Assembly: GCA_900104375.1 (NCBI GenBank)
Contig: LT629302.1
Location: 1,178,001 to 1,242,000 of the forward strand
Direction: 5' to 3'
DNA length: 64,000 nt
Origin: Flavobacteriaceae bacterium MAR_2010_188
GTDB taxonomy: Bacteria; Bacteroidota; Bacteroidia; Flavobacteriales; Flavobacteriaceae
A program made the position numbers and the translations under genes. The notes below the pieces were generated by a model. The model was given only the letters and a program-made list of their open reading frames with translations, ran no database searches and was not told where the DNA came from. Of this stretch, positions 18,109-26,325 are shown piece after piece (the first letter of the stretch is position 1; the number at the start of each line of letters is the position of its first letter).

Positions 18109-19308
18109 ATGAGTAAATCCCTTACCCCCTTTTCTCAATCTGAATTATTACCACAAGAAGAAACTTTAGAGATTTATAAAAGAAAAGGAGAACTTTTTAT
18201 AGGAATTCCTAAAGAAACTTATTTCCAAGAAAAAAGAGTTTGTCTTACTCCAGACGCTGTTTCTGCTTTAGTATCTAACGGTAGCAGAGTCATGATTGAA
18301 GCTGGTGCTGGTGACGGGGCGAATTTTAAGGATAAGGATTATAGTGAAGCCGGAGCGGAAGTCACTAAAGACACTTCTAAAGTATATTCGTGCCCTATCA
18401 TATTAAAGGTAGAGCCGCCTTCCGCAGAAGAAATAAAACACATCAACCCTCAGTCTTTACTAATATCTGCTCTTCAACTTAAAACCCAAAGTAAAAAATA
18501 TTTTGAATCCTTAGCTTCTAAAAGAGTTACCGCAATCGCATTCGAATTTATTAAAGATGCTGATGGCAGCTACCCTGCCGTGCGCTCACTTAGTGAAATT
18601 GCCGGTACTGCATCTGTTTTAATCGCCTCTGAGCTGTTAGCTAATGTAAACGGGGGAAATGGATTAATGTTCGGAAATATAAGCGGTGTACCGCCAGTTG
18701 AAGTTGTGATTATTGGCGCTGGCACCGTGGGTGAATTCGCTGCTAAATCTGCAATAGGACTCGGAGCAAACGTAAAGATTTTCGATAATTCAATCACAAA
18801 ATTACGTAGGGTACAATCCAATCTTGGTAGAAACCTTTACACTTCTACACTTCAGCCTAAAAATCTATTAAAGGCATTAAAAAGATGTGATGTTGCAATT
18901 GGTGCAATTAGAGGAAATCACCGAGCTCCAGTTGTTGTGACCTCAAGTATGGTAGATAATATGAAGGCTGGATCCGTAATAATAGACGTTGCAATAGATA
19001 TGGGCGGTTGTTTCGAAACCAGTGAAATTACTTCTCATAACAAACCAACGTTTGAATATAATGGAATAACCCACTACTGCGTGCCGAACATTCCTGCGCG
19101 ATACGCGCGATCAGCTTCTATTTCCATTAGTAATATGTTTACTCCTTATCTATTAAAAATAGCAGACGATGGCGGAATTGAAAATGCCATTCGTTTTGAC
19201 CGCGGATTAAAAAATGGATTGTACTTTTACCACGGAATTTTAACGAGCAAATCTGTTGCAGATTGGTTCGATTTAAAATGTAGTGACGTAAATCTTCTGA
19301 TTTTCTAA
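18109..19308 (+). CDS. ald: Alanine dehydrogenase / NAD(P) transhydrogenase alpha-type enzyme
   Basis: Protein of 399 residues of the alanine dehydrogenase/PntA N-terminal family, which interconverts alanine and pyruvate with NAD+. It carries a polar extension of about 30 residues before GIPKETYFQEKRVCLTP. The N-terminal domain has LKVEPPS and the Rossmann motif is VVIIGAGTVGEFAA near residue 200. VVIDVAIDMGGCFETS follows, a family hallmark. Substrate cannot be proved from sequence; the extension and a Cys in MGGCFE set it slightly apart from Bacillus-type Ald. Confidence 0.85.
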   Translation: MSKSLTPFSQSELLPQEETLEIYKRKGELFIGIPKETYFQEKRVCLTPDAVSALVSNGSRVMIEAGAGDGANFKDKDYSEAGAEVTKDTSKVYSCPIILKVEPPSAEEIKHINPQSLLISALQLKTQSKKYFESLASKRVTAIAFEFIKDADGSYPAVRSLSEIAGTASVLIASELLANVNGGNGLMFGNISGVPPVEVVIIGAGTVGEFAAKSAIGLGANVKIFDNSITKLRRVQSNLGRNLYTSTLQPKNLLKALKRCDVAIGAIRGNHRAPVVVTSSMVDNMKAGSVIIDVAIDMGGCFETSEITSHNKPTFEYNGITHYCVPNIPARYARSASISISNMFTPYLLKIADDGGIENAIRFDRGLKNGLYFYHGILTSKSVADWFDLKCSDVNLLIF

Positions 19309-19318
19309 AATCTTTTTT

Positions 19319-19696
19319 ATGAAATTTATTCACCGCCTAGGTTATTATCTAGGAGGATTCTCAATCGGTTTGGTTTTTTTAGCTTTTTTTTTAAGTGGAA
19401 AAAGAACGAGTTGTGACTACGGTCCAAACGCCAGAACAGTAAAAAACATCTTGAGTAAAAAGCAAGAACTTTCAAAAAGTTCACAGCTCTTTATGGATGA
19501 TATCCAAATGGATAGCATCCAACTTGCATCAGTGATATCGATTGGCAATGTTGATTTTTCAAAAAGCGATACGCAAAGGGACGATTGTAATATTTATTTT
19601 ATAGAAAGTGCCTTCAAAGAAATACCATTAAATATTTTAGTCGCTAATTGCGATTCTATTGCTACCATAAAATCCATCGAACGCAAGAGAGATTAA
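19319..19696 (+). CDS. DUF4258-like membrane-anchored protein
   Basis: Protein of 125 residues starting 10 bp after ald. A membrane helix (about 9-25, GYYLGGFSIGLVFLAFFL) is followed by SGKRTSCDYGPNAR and a small soluble domain with paired Cys (C32, C77, C109 region). The pattern is that of a conserved flavobacterial family that I recall as DUF4258; function is unknown. Close spacing suggests cotranscription with ald. Confidence 0.72.
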   Translation: MKFIHRLGYYLGGFSIGLVFLAFFLSGKRTSCDYGPNARTVKNILSKKQELSKSSQLFMDDIQMDSIQLASVISIGNVDFSKSDTQRDDCNIYFIESAFKEIPLNILVANCDSIATIKSIERKRD

Positions 19697-19802
19697 TCAC
19701 TTCTTATTCAGTTATCTAAACTAACTGATTTTCAATGTGTAATCTTTCAAATAAATATCTTAAATTTATACTATAATTGACCCACGCTTTAATCCCTAAC
19801 TG

Positions 19803-20423
19803 ATGTATTCCTCAGTCGTAAAGCCATTTTTTGACAGGTTATTTGCTTTAATAGGACTTGTCGTTTTATCTCCTCTTTTACTATTAGTGATATTGGTGCT
19901 ACTTTTTGAGCATTCTGGCAAGCCTTTTTTTATTCAAAAACGAGGCGGTTTTCATAGAAAAGCTTTCAACATTTATAAATTTAGAACCTTAAATGAAGCA
20001 AGGGATGCTAACGGAAGATTTTTACCGCTGGACCAAAGGGTTACGACTATCGGGAAATTTTTAAGAAGGACTTCAATAGATGAATTTCCTCAATTAGTCA
20101 ATGTTCTTAAAGGACAGATGAGTTTTGTTGGTCCGAGACCACTGCTTATCGAATATCTAGAAGTCTATAATCGCGTAGAGGCGGCGAGACACCTTGTTAT
20201 GCCCGGAATCACGGGTTGGGCACAGATAAATGGTCGTAACCATATAGGCTGGGCCAAAAAGTTTGAATACGATTTGTGGTATGTGAGAAACCGGTCATTC
20301 TTATTAGATTTTAAAATTCTCCTACTCACGGTAAAAGGCTTCATCATTCATGACGAAGTAGAAGATTCTACATGTGTAAACGTACCCGAGTTCGAACGAT
20401 TAGAAAGTGAAAAGGTCGGCTGA
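19803..20423 (+). CDS. Undecaprenyl-phosphate sugar phosphotransferase (PglC/WcaJ-type)
   Basis: Small, single-helix bacterial sugar transferase of 206 residues. The N-terminal reentrant or membrane helix (about 10-35) precedes the core: FNIYKFRTL, TTIGKFLRRTSIDEFPQL with the Asp-Glu catalytic dyad, SFVGPRPLL, and MPGITGWAQINGRN. It moves a sugar-1-phosphate from a UDP-sugar to undecaprenyl phosphate at the start of glycan assembly. At about 200 residues it corresponds to the short PglC-like form. Together with the two next genes it forms a UDP-amino-sugar/priming cassette. Confidence 0.92.
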   Translation: MYSSVVKPFFDRLFALIGLVVLSPLLLLVILVLLFEHSGKPFFIQKRGGFHRKAFNIYKFRTLNEARDANGRFLPLDQRVTTIGKFLRRTSIDEFPQLVNVLKGQMSFVGPRPLLIEYLEVYNRVEAARHLVMPGITGWAQINGRNHIGWAKKFEYDLWYVRNRSFLLDFKILLLTVKGFIIHDEVEDSTCVNVPEFERLESEKVG

Positions 20424-20506
20424 AAATTCCTCTTAAACTTCAAATTAAAATATTATAGCATAGTTTAATGTATTATTGTGATATTATTCTTCGGTACATC
20501 TAAACT

Positions 20507-21613
20507 ATGAAATCAAGGATTTTTTTATCTCCCCCACATATGAGTGGATTCGAAAGTGATTTTATAAAAAATGCTTTCGACTCTAATTTTGTTGCTCCAG
20601 GAGGAGAAAATGTAAATGTGTTTGAAGATTTACTGGAAGATTTTGTAGGCGAAAATAATCACGTCGCGGTTCTAAATTCCGGAACGTCTGCACTTCACCT
20701 TGCGCTGATTATGTTGAATGTTGAAGCAGACGATGAAGTGATTTGCCAATCAAATTCTTTTGTGGCTACAGCAAATCCAATATTATATCAAGGTGCCATT
20801 CCTGTCTTTGTAGACAGTGAAATGGATACTTATAATATGTGTCCAATTTTATTGAAAGAAGCCATAATCGGAAGGATACAAAATGGCAAAAAACCAAAGG
20901 CGATAATCATGGTTCATATTTATGGTATGCCGTGCAAGTTCGATGAAATAAAAGGTATTGCAGATTCTTATGAGATACCGGTGATTGAGGACAGCGCTGA
21001 GGCACTTGGCAGCAAATACAAGTCGAAAGCTTGTGGTACCCTTGGCGAATGTGGAATTTTTTCATTCAACGGGAATAAGATAATTACGACTTCGGCCGGT
21101 GGTGCTTTAGTAACTAAATCGTCTGATTTAAAAAAGCGGGCTCTTTATTTGGCTTCACAAGCGAAACTTGAATCTTTGGATTATCTCCATGAAGAAATTG
21201 GATACAATTATAGGATGTCGAACATTCTTGCGAGCATAGGCATTGCTCAAATGAAAGTCTTAAATAATCACATTCAAAAACGTAGAGAAAACTTCGATTT
21301 TTATCAGAAAAGTCTACCTAATCTTGAGTTTCTCCCAGAAACGTCTGAAAGCTTTTCCAATCGATGGCTAACCACCGCAGTTTTAGAAACCAATGAACAG
21401 AGAAATAATATTATCAATGGTTTAAGGAATGAAAACATAGAGTGCAGACCGATGTGGAAACCTCTACATACGCAGCCTTTATATAGTGATTTTCCAAAAT
21501 ACATTAACGGAGTGAGCGAGGATTTGAATAAGCGAGGAATTTGTTTGCCAAGTGGATCAAATTTAACTTTGGATGATTTAGAAAGAATTATCTTAGCCGT
21601 TAGTTCTATTTAA
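20507..21613 (+). CDS. DegT/DnrJ/EryC1-type sugar aminotransferase
   Basis: PLP-dependent sugar aminotransferase of 368 residues. VLNSGTSALHLAL near residue 63 binds PLP phosphate, EDSAEALGS near 165 has the acidic residue that contacts the pyridine nitrogen, and FSFNGNKIITTSAGG carries the PLP lysine. It resembles PglE-like enzymes that aminate the 4-keto sugar made by PglF-like dehydratases. The next gene, 4 bp downstream, encodes such a dehydratase, consistent with a joint route to a UDP-4-amino-trideoxy sugar. Confidence 0.9.
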   Translation: MKSRIFLSPPHMSGFESDFIKNAFDSNFVAPGGENVNVFEDLLEDFVGENNHVAVLNSGTSALHLALIMLNVEADDEVICQSNSFVATANPILYQGAIPVFVDSEMDTYNMCPILLKEAIIGRIQNGKKPKAIIMVHIYGMPCKFDEIKGIADSYEIPVIEDSAEALGSKYKSKACGTLGECGIFSFNGNKIITTSAGGALVTKSSDLKKRALYLASQAKLESLDYLHEEIGYNYRMSNILASIGIAQMKVLNNHIQKRRENFDFYQKSLPNLEFLPETSESFSNRWLTTAVLETNEQRNNIINGLRNENIECRPMWKPLHTQPLYSDFPKYINGVSEDLNKRGICLPSGSNLTLDDLERIILAVSSI

Positions 21614-21617
21614 TATC

Positions 21618-22838
21618 ATGATTAAATTCATAAAACACATCTTTAAAAATTTTAACTGGAAGAAATCACCTGGTTCCACCAATATTGAATCTTTGCATGA
21701 AAACTTAACTAGAAATCTCAATCAAAAGGAGATACGGAAACTTTTAGGTAGAGAAGAATTTCTTTTGGATGTTAATCAATTCAAAAGTGAATTAGAATTT
21801 AAAACAATCATGATTAGTGGTGCTGCTGGCACAATCGGTTCTGGACTGAGCAGAATTTTAGCCGAATTCAACTTAAAAAATTTAATCCTAATAGATAATT
21901 CTGAATCAGCTCTCTATGATTTACAACAGGAATTAATCAATAAGAGATTTCTGAGAATTGAATGTATTGTTTCTGACGTTCGAGAAATTACCTCGATGGA
22001 AAACATCTTTCAAAAGTATACACCTGATTTTGTGTTCCACGCGGCGGCCTACAAACACGTTCCGTTAATGGAAAAATTTCCTTCGGAGGCGGTTGGAGCG
22101 AATGTTCTAGGAACTAAAGTAATTGCGGACTTGTCCAATAAATACGGGATTGAGAAATTTATTCTAATTTCTTCAGATAAAGCCGTAAATCCATCAAATG
22201 TGATGGGTGCTACAAAAAGACTTTCAGAACTTTACATCTCATCACTGAATACGAAGAGTAATTCAAAATTTATATCGACCAGATTTAGTAATATCCTAGA
22301 ATCCAACGGATCTGTTATCCCCTTGTTTAAAAATCAGATAAAAAATGGCGGCCCGGTGTTAATTACTCATCCGCAGATGGGAAGATTTATGATGACTAAT
22401 CTTGAAGCATGCAATTTTATAATTCAAGCCAGTAGCATAGGTTTGGGTGGTGAAACATTTGTTTTTAAGATTGGGAAAGAAATTCTTATAACAGACTTAG
22501 CCTTTAACCTGATTAAAATCTTCAACTTAAGCAAAAATGACGTTATCAAAACCAAATATATTGGATTGCGACCCGGTGAAAAGTTGCATGAAGAATTTGT
22601 TGGTAAGTCAGAGAGATTAATAACCACTTACTTTGAAAATATTTCCGTTGTAAAGAATACTTCAGCACTGAATTATAATCGGATAGAAGAAAAAATAAAT
22701 GAGCTTTGCAATACTTATAAAGGGATGAATAATCTTGGTATCGTGAGCAAAATAAAAGAAATTGTTCCAGAATTCGTTTCAATAAATTCTAGTTATGAAG
22801 TACTCGATTCTACTCTAAATGCTCAGAAGGATAATTAA
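21618..22838 (+). CDS. CapD/PglF-type nucleotide-sugar 4,6-dehydratase, short form
   Basis: Protein of 406 residues. After a polar N-terminal region (1-65) containing LLGREEF, the SDR domain starts with MISGAAGTIGSGL and continues with HAAAYKHVPLME and SSDKAVNPSNVMGATKR, where Met replaces the usual Tyr of YxxxK as in PglF/CapD enzymes. It lacks the four-helix membrane domain and CoA-binding-like domain of full PglF. Predicted product is a UDP-4-keto-6-deoxy sugar for the upstream aminotransferase. Its stop overlaps the convergent proline dehydrogenase stop by 4 bp. Confidence 0.9.
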   Translation: MIKFIKHIFKNFNWKKSPGSTNIESLHENLTRNLNQKEIRKLLGREEFLLDVNQFKSELEFKTIMISGAAGTIGSGLSRILAEFNLKNLILIDNSESALYDLQQELINKRFLRIECIVSDVREITSMENIFQKYTPDFVFHAAAYKHVPLMEKFPSEAVGANVLGTKVIADLSNKYGIEKFILISSDKAVNPSNVMGATKRLSELYISSLNTKSNSKFISTRFSNILESNGSVIPLFKNQIKNGGPVLITHPQMGRFMMTNLEACNFIIQASSIGLGGETFVFKIGKEILITDLAFNLIKIFNLSKNDVIKTKYIGLRPGEKLHEEFVGKSERLITTYFENISVVKNTSALNYNRIEEKINELCNTYKGMNNLGIVSKIKEIVPEFVSINSSYEVLDSTLNAQKDN

Positions 22839-24007
22839 ATTTTCCTTCTCTTTCTTTCCATTTTCAAAAGTTTCAATTCCCTACTTGTTTGGCCAGCGAC
22901 CGAAGTGTTTTCTTCTGCTCTTCTGATCAAATAAGGCATAACGTCTTTAACTGGTCCAAATGGAACATATTTCGCCACATTGTAACCTTCATTCGCGAGA
23001 TTAAAGCTGATATGATCGCTCATACCATAAAGTTGCCCAAACCAAACATTGTTATCGCTGCGCTTAATGTTTAATTCATTCATCAACTGCATCGTTAGAT
23101 AACAACTATATTCATTATGAGTGCCCACAAAAAGTGAAATATCTCTAAGATTTTTAAGCACATAACGCAGGGATTCGTTAAAATTAGTATCCGTTGCCTG
23201 TTTAGTCTCACAGATTGGAGATTTATAATTTTTTTCTTGGGCGCGGTCCCTCTCCTTTTCCATATATGCACCTCGAACAATTTTTATCCCAGGATGAAAA
23301 TGGCCTGCAATAGCTCTCTGATGTAATTGCTTTAGATAATCTAAACGGTCCCAACGATAGGTTTGCAGCGTATTATATACAATCGCTTTTTCTTTGTTGT
23401 AGATTTTCATCATCTCTTCGGCCAAGGTGTCGGCGGCATCTTGCATCCAACTTTCTTCAGCGTCAATCAATATTTCTACGTCTCTTTCTTCAGCAAGTTT
23501 ACAAACCTTATGATAGCGATTAACAACCCGCTCCCATTCTTTGGCCTCAGTTGCGGTTAGCTCCTTTCCACTTCCAATTTTTTCATAAAGATAAAACCTT
23601 CCAAAGCCTGTTGGCTTAAAAACAGCAATCGGCATAGATTCTCTATCTTCAGAAAACCTTATTATCTTCATGGTTTTTTCCATGGCCGCATCAAACTGCT
23701 CTTCAGTCTCTTTCCCTTCAACTGAATAATCGAGCACAGAACTTACTCCTTTTAAAAACATCTTGTCGATTACAGGCAGACAATCTTCTTCATTTACTCC
23801 GCCACAGAAATGATCAAATACCGTCGACCTAATTAATCCTTCTACAGGTAAATGTGCTTTAAGAGCGAAATTAGTAGCCGCTGTGCCAATTTTCACCAAA
23901 GGCTCATGAGATATCATCTTAAATAGAAAATAAGCTCTCTGTAATTCGGAATCACTTTTAAGCTGAAAAGCAATTTCCGTGTTTTCAAAAAGTTGTTCTT
24001 CGATCAT
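22835..24007 (-). CDS. Proline dehydrogenase
   Basis: Monofunctional FAD-linked proline dehydrogenase of 390 residues; it oxidises proline to pyrroline-5-carboxylate, passing electrons to the quinone pool. The beta-alpha barrel has VFKPTGFGRF, ILIDAEESWMQ, IVYNTLQTYRWDR, KIVRGAYMEKER and, near the C-terminus, FGQLYGMSDHIS and RRAEENTSV with the substrate arginines. I take the ATG at 24007 rather than the in-frame one at 24025 because the latter lies inside an exact -7 box. The P5C dehydrogenase gene is not in the window. Confidence 0.93.
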   Translation of the reverse strand: MIEEQLFENTEIAFQLKSDSELQRAYFLFKMISHEPLVKIGTAATNFALKAHLPVEGLIRSTVFDHFCGGVNEEDCLPVIDKMFLKGVSSVLDYSVEGKETEEQFDAAMEKTMKIIRFSEDRESMPIAVFKPTGFGRFYLYEKIGSGKELTATEAKEWERVVNRYHKVCKLAEERDVEILIDAEESWMQDAADTLAEEMMKIYNKEKAIVYNTLQTYRWDRLDYLKQLHQRAIAGHFHPGIKIVRGAYMEKERDRAQEKNYKSPICETKQATDTNFNESLRYVLKNLRDISLFVGTHNEYSCYLTMQLMNELNIKRSDNNVWFGQLYGMSDHISFNLANEGYNVAKYVPFGPVKDVMPYLIRRAEENTSVAGQTSRELKLLKMERKRRKI

Positions 24008-24022
24008 CTTAGAAAATAAGCA

Positions 24023-24030
24023 CAAATATA
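24023..24030 (-). promoter_or_regulatory. -7 box for proline dehydrogenase
   Basis: TATATTTG on the minus strand, exact TAnnTTTG match. The predicted transcript starts about 9 nt before the ATG at 24007, which excludes the upstream in-frame ATG at 24025. Confidence 0.55.
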
Positions 24031-24098
24031 TTTATACTACTACTAATATCTATCAAAATCTACTTATTTTCATACCCTACAAATTTTATTATAACTCA

Positions 24099-25172
24099 AT
24101 GAAATCAATAGTCTCTTCTGGATGTGAAGTTCATTTTGACAAGCTTTGCTATGAGGCTTTAAATGAATTTATTTCAGTAAAAAATCCTTCAAAAATAATA
24201 GTTCTTGTTGATACAAATACACAAGAATATTGCCTTAAGCTGTTTTTGAGTCAGTTAAAAACGAACATTCATTTTGAAGTGCTATCCATCGAAGCTGGTG
24301 AAGAATATAAAACAATAGATACCTGCTTGAAGCTTTGGAATGAACTTTCAAATTTAGGAACTGATCGGGAATCACTCATAATTAATTTGGGTGGCGGGGT
24401 TATAACAGATTTAGGTGGATTTGTTGCTTGTACATTTAAGCGAGGGATTAGATATATTAATGTGCCCACTTCCCTACTGGCAATGGTAGATGCCTCTGTG
24501 GGAGGAAAAACTGGGGTTGATTTAGGCAACTTAAAAAATCAGATTGGAGTTATTGATTCTGGGGAAATGGTCTTAGTCGACATCGATTACTTAAAGACCC
24601 TACCAGAAAATCAGTTGAAATCCGGCTACTCAGAAATGCTTAAGCATGGATTGATTTATGATCGCGATTATTGGGATCGCTTAAAAAATCACAAGGACTT
24701 AAGCGATATAAATCTTTCTAACGAAATCCATAGGTCAGTCGAAATAAAAAATGAAATAGTAAAAGAAGATCCCTACGAAAAAGGACTAAGAAAAACCTTA
24801 AATTTTGGTCATACTCTCGGACATGCTGTAGAATCTTATTTTTTAAGCCTGGAAGATGGTACGCCGCTGCTGCACGGAGAGGCAATTGGTATTGGGATGA
24901 TTTTAGAATCTTATATCTCTTCGGAACTTTTAAATTTTCCGAAGGACGACCTAGCTCAAATCACACAAGTTTTTAATTGTCTGTTTAATAATATTCATAT
25001 TGAAATTGATCAGCAGCAAGCAATCATCGAATTGATGAAATTCGACAAGAAAAATTCGCATGGAAACATCAATTTTGTTTTGTTAGAAGAAATCGGAAAA
25101 CCTAAGATTGATTGTATCGTTAAGAATTCTGTAATTCTGGAAGCATTTGAGTATTACAATAAAAGCTTATAG
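24099..25172 (+). CDS. aroB: 3-dehydroquinate synthase
   Basis: Second shikimate-pathway enzyme (357 residues), converting DAHP to 3-dehydroquinate with NAD+ and a divalent metal. GEEYKT near residue 67, LGGGVITDLGGFVA near 98, PTSLLAMVDASVGGKTG near 122 and the metal ligands Glu in GYSEMLKHGLI and His in NFGHTLGHAVE and LLHGEAIGIGM are all present. The frame is open for 40 codons upstream, but the family N-terminus and divergent promoter support ATG 24099. Its stop overlaps the convergent DinB gene by 6 bp. Confidence 0.95.
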   Translation: MKSIVSSGCEVHFDKLCYEALNEFISVKNPSKIIVLVDTNTQEYCLKLFLSQLKTNIHFEVLSIEAGEEYKTIDTCLKLWNELSNLGTDRESLIINLGGGVITDLGGFVACTFKRGIRYINVPTSLLAMVDASVGGKTGVDLGNLKNQIGVIDSGEMVLVDIDYLKTLPENQLKSGYSEMLKHGLIYDRDYWDRLKNHKDLSDINLSNEIHRSVEIKNEIVKEDPYEKGLRKTLNFGHTLGHAVESYFLSLEDGTPLLHGEAIGIGMILESYISSELLNFPKDDLAQITQVFNCLFNNIHIEIDQQQAIIELMKFDKKNSHGNINFVLLEEIGKPKIDCIVKNSVILEAFEYYNKSL

Positions 25173-25682
25173 ATAACGCTGTCTAATGATCTCACAATGG
25201 TGCCTTTCGTGACCTATAATCATAAATCCTAAAGCTCTAACTGAAATATCAGAATTAGAGGCTATTCCTTTATTTGTATAAGTTTCAGAGGGGAAACTGT
25301 TAAACAAACTTATTGTTGCGTTCCTAACCGTTTCATACTCCTTAAGCATTACATCAATTTCTCGACCGTTTGCTTTACTAGGTAAGATATAATCATCCTG
25401 TTCAAAACCCGGCATTGGTGTTTTGTCTTCCCGAGCTATCCTAAGCGCGCGGTAAGCAAAAATACGTTCTGTATCCATTAGATGCTGAAGAATCTCTTTG
25501 ATTGTCCACTTTTCTGGTTTATAGCGATACAATAATTTTTCTTCATTGAGATCCTTTAAAAGATTCTCGGTCTCTTCCAATGAAATTTTGAAACCATGAA
25601 TAAAATCTAAATCCTTGGCCTTATCAATATAACCCTGATAATAACTATTGCATTCGAAAATATTTAAATCGTCTGTAGTCAT
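25167..25682 (-). CDS. DinB-fold protein
   Basis: Protein of 171 residues of the DinB/YfiT four-helix-bundle superfamily. The metal-binding histidines are expected in LQHLMDTERIFAYRALR (near residue 66) and GHERHHCEIIRQRYL at the C-terminus. KPEKWTIKEILQHL is a standard family signature. Members include thiol-dependent S-transferases and DNA-damage-inducible proteins; substrate unknown. Convergent with aroB. Confidence 0.85.
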   Translation of the reverse strand: MTTDDLNIFECNSYYQGYIDKAKDLDFIHGFKISLEETENLLKDLNEEKLLYRYKPEKWTIKEILQHLMDTERIFAYRALRIAREDKTPMPGFEQDDYILPSKANGREIDVMLKEYETVRNATISLFNSFPSETYTNKGIASNSDISVRALGFMIIGHERHHCEIIRQRYL

Positions 25683-25726
25683 AATTTAAAGGTAAAGGAT
25701 TCCACCAAGAATAATTTCAGCTTAAA

Positions 25727-25760
25727 TTAAAAAACCTGAAAAAATAAAATTTTCCAGGTC
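25727..25760 (-). terminator. Candidate terminator after the Lrp-type regulator gene
   Basis: In minus-strand RNA, ACCUG...AAAA pairs with UUUU...CAGGU across an AU-rich loop with a small internal bulge, followed by UUUUUUAAUUU. It lies about 30 bp after the regulator stop. Confidence 0.6.
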
Positions 25761-25791
25761 TTTCTGAATATAAAGATTGGTTAGTATCTTT

Positions 25792-26271
25792 TTATAGTTC
25801 GTTAAATATTGTGTGCATTAATCTCTTCTTGTCATTTAAACTTTCTTCCAAAGAAATCATAGTTTCGGTTCTATAAACACCTTCAATATCATCTAACATA
25901 AATATGATGCTCTTTGCATGGGAGGTATCCTTAGCGCGTATTTTACAGAAAATATTGAATTTACCGGTCGTTATATGGGCGACGGTTACGTATGGTATTT
26001 GATTGATTCTTTCTAAAACAAAAGTTGTTTGTGATGTATTTTGTAGAAACACCCCAACGTAAGCGATGAATGCATAACCAAGTTTTTGATAATCCAATGT
26101 TAATGACGATCCCTTAATGATACCAGCCTCTTCCATTTTCTTAACCCGGACGTGTACAGTTCCTGCTGAGATTACTAATTTTTTTGCGATATCGGTAAAA
26201 GGTATTCTTGTGTTATCAATCAACATATCTAAAATTTGATGATCGATTTCGTCCAATTTGAATTTTGCCAT
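25792..26271 (-). CDS. Lrp/AsnC-family transcriptional regulator
   Basis: Protein of 159 residues: an N-terminal winged HTH (about 5-55; IDHQILDMLIDNTRIPFTD and SAGTVHVRVKKMEEAGI) and a C-terminal RAM domain (about 65-150). Such regulators usually sense an amino acid; the ligand is unknown here. The ATG at 26271 is chosen over 26295 because the latter falls in a -7 box. It belongs to a group very conserved in flavobacteria. Confidence 0.92.
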   Translation of the reverse strand: MAKFKLDEIDHQILDMLIDNTRIPFTDIAKKLVISAGTVHVRVKKMEEAGIIKGSSLTLDYQKLGYAFIAYVGVFLQNTSQTTFVLERINQIPYVTVAHITTGKFNIFCKIRAKDTSHAKSIIFMLDDIEGVYRTETMISLEESLNDKKRLMHTIFNEL

Positions 26272-26294
26272 TTGTGTTTTTAATAAATTAAACA

Positions 26295-26302
26295 CAAAAT
26301 TA
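26295..26302 (-). promoter_or_regulatory. -7 box for the Lrp-type regulator
   Basis: TAATTTTG on the minus strand matches TAnnTTTG and predicts a leader of roughly 17 nt before the ATG at 26271. Confidence 0.5.
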
Positions 26303-26325
26303 ATGGATTTTCTTTAACAATAATG

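Noticed and set aside
19803-22838. Full polysaccharide or capsule island
   Set aside because: No Wzx, Wzy, chain-length regulator or further glycosyltransferase is adjacent; only three genes are present.
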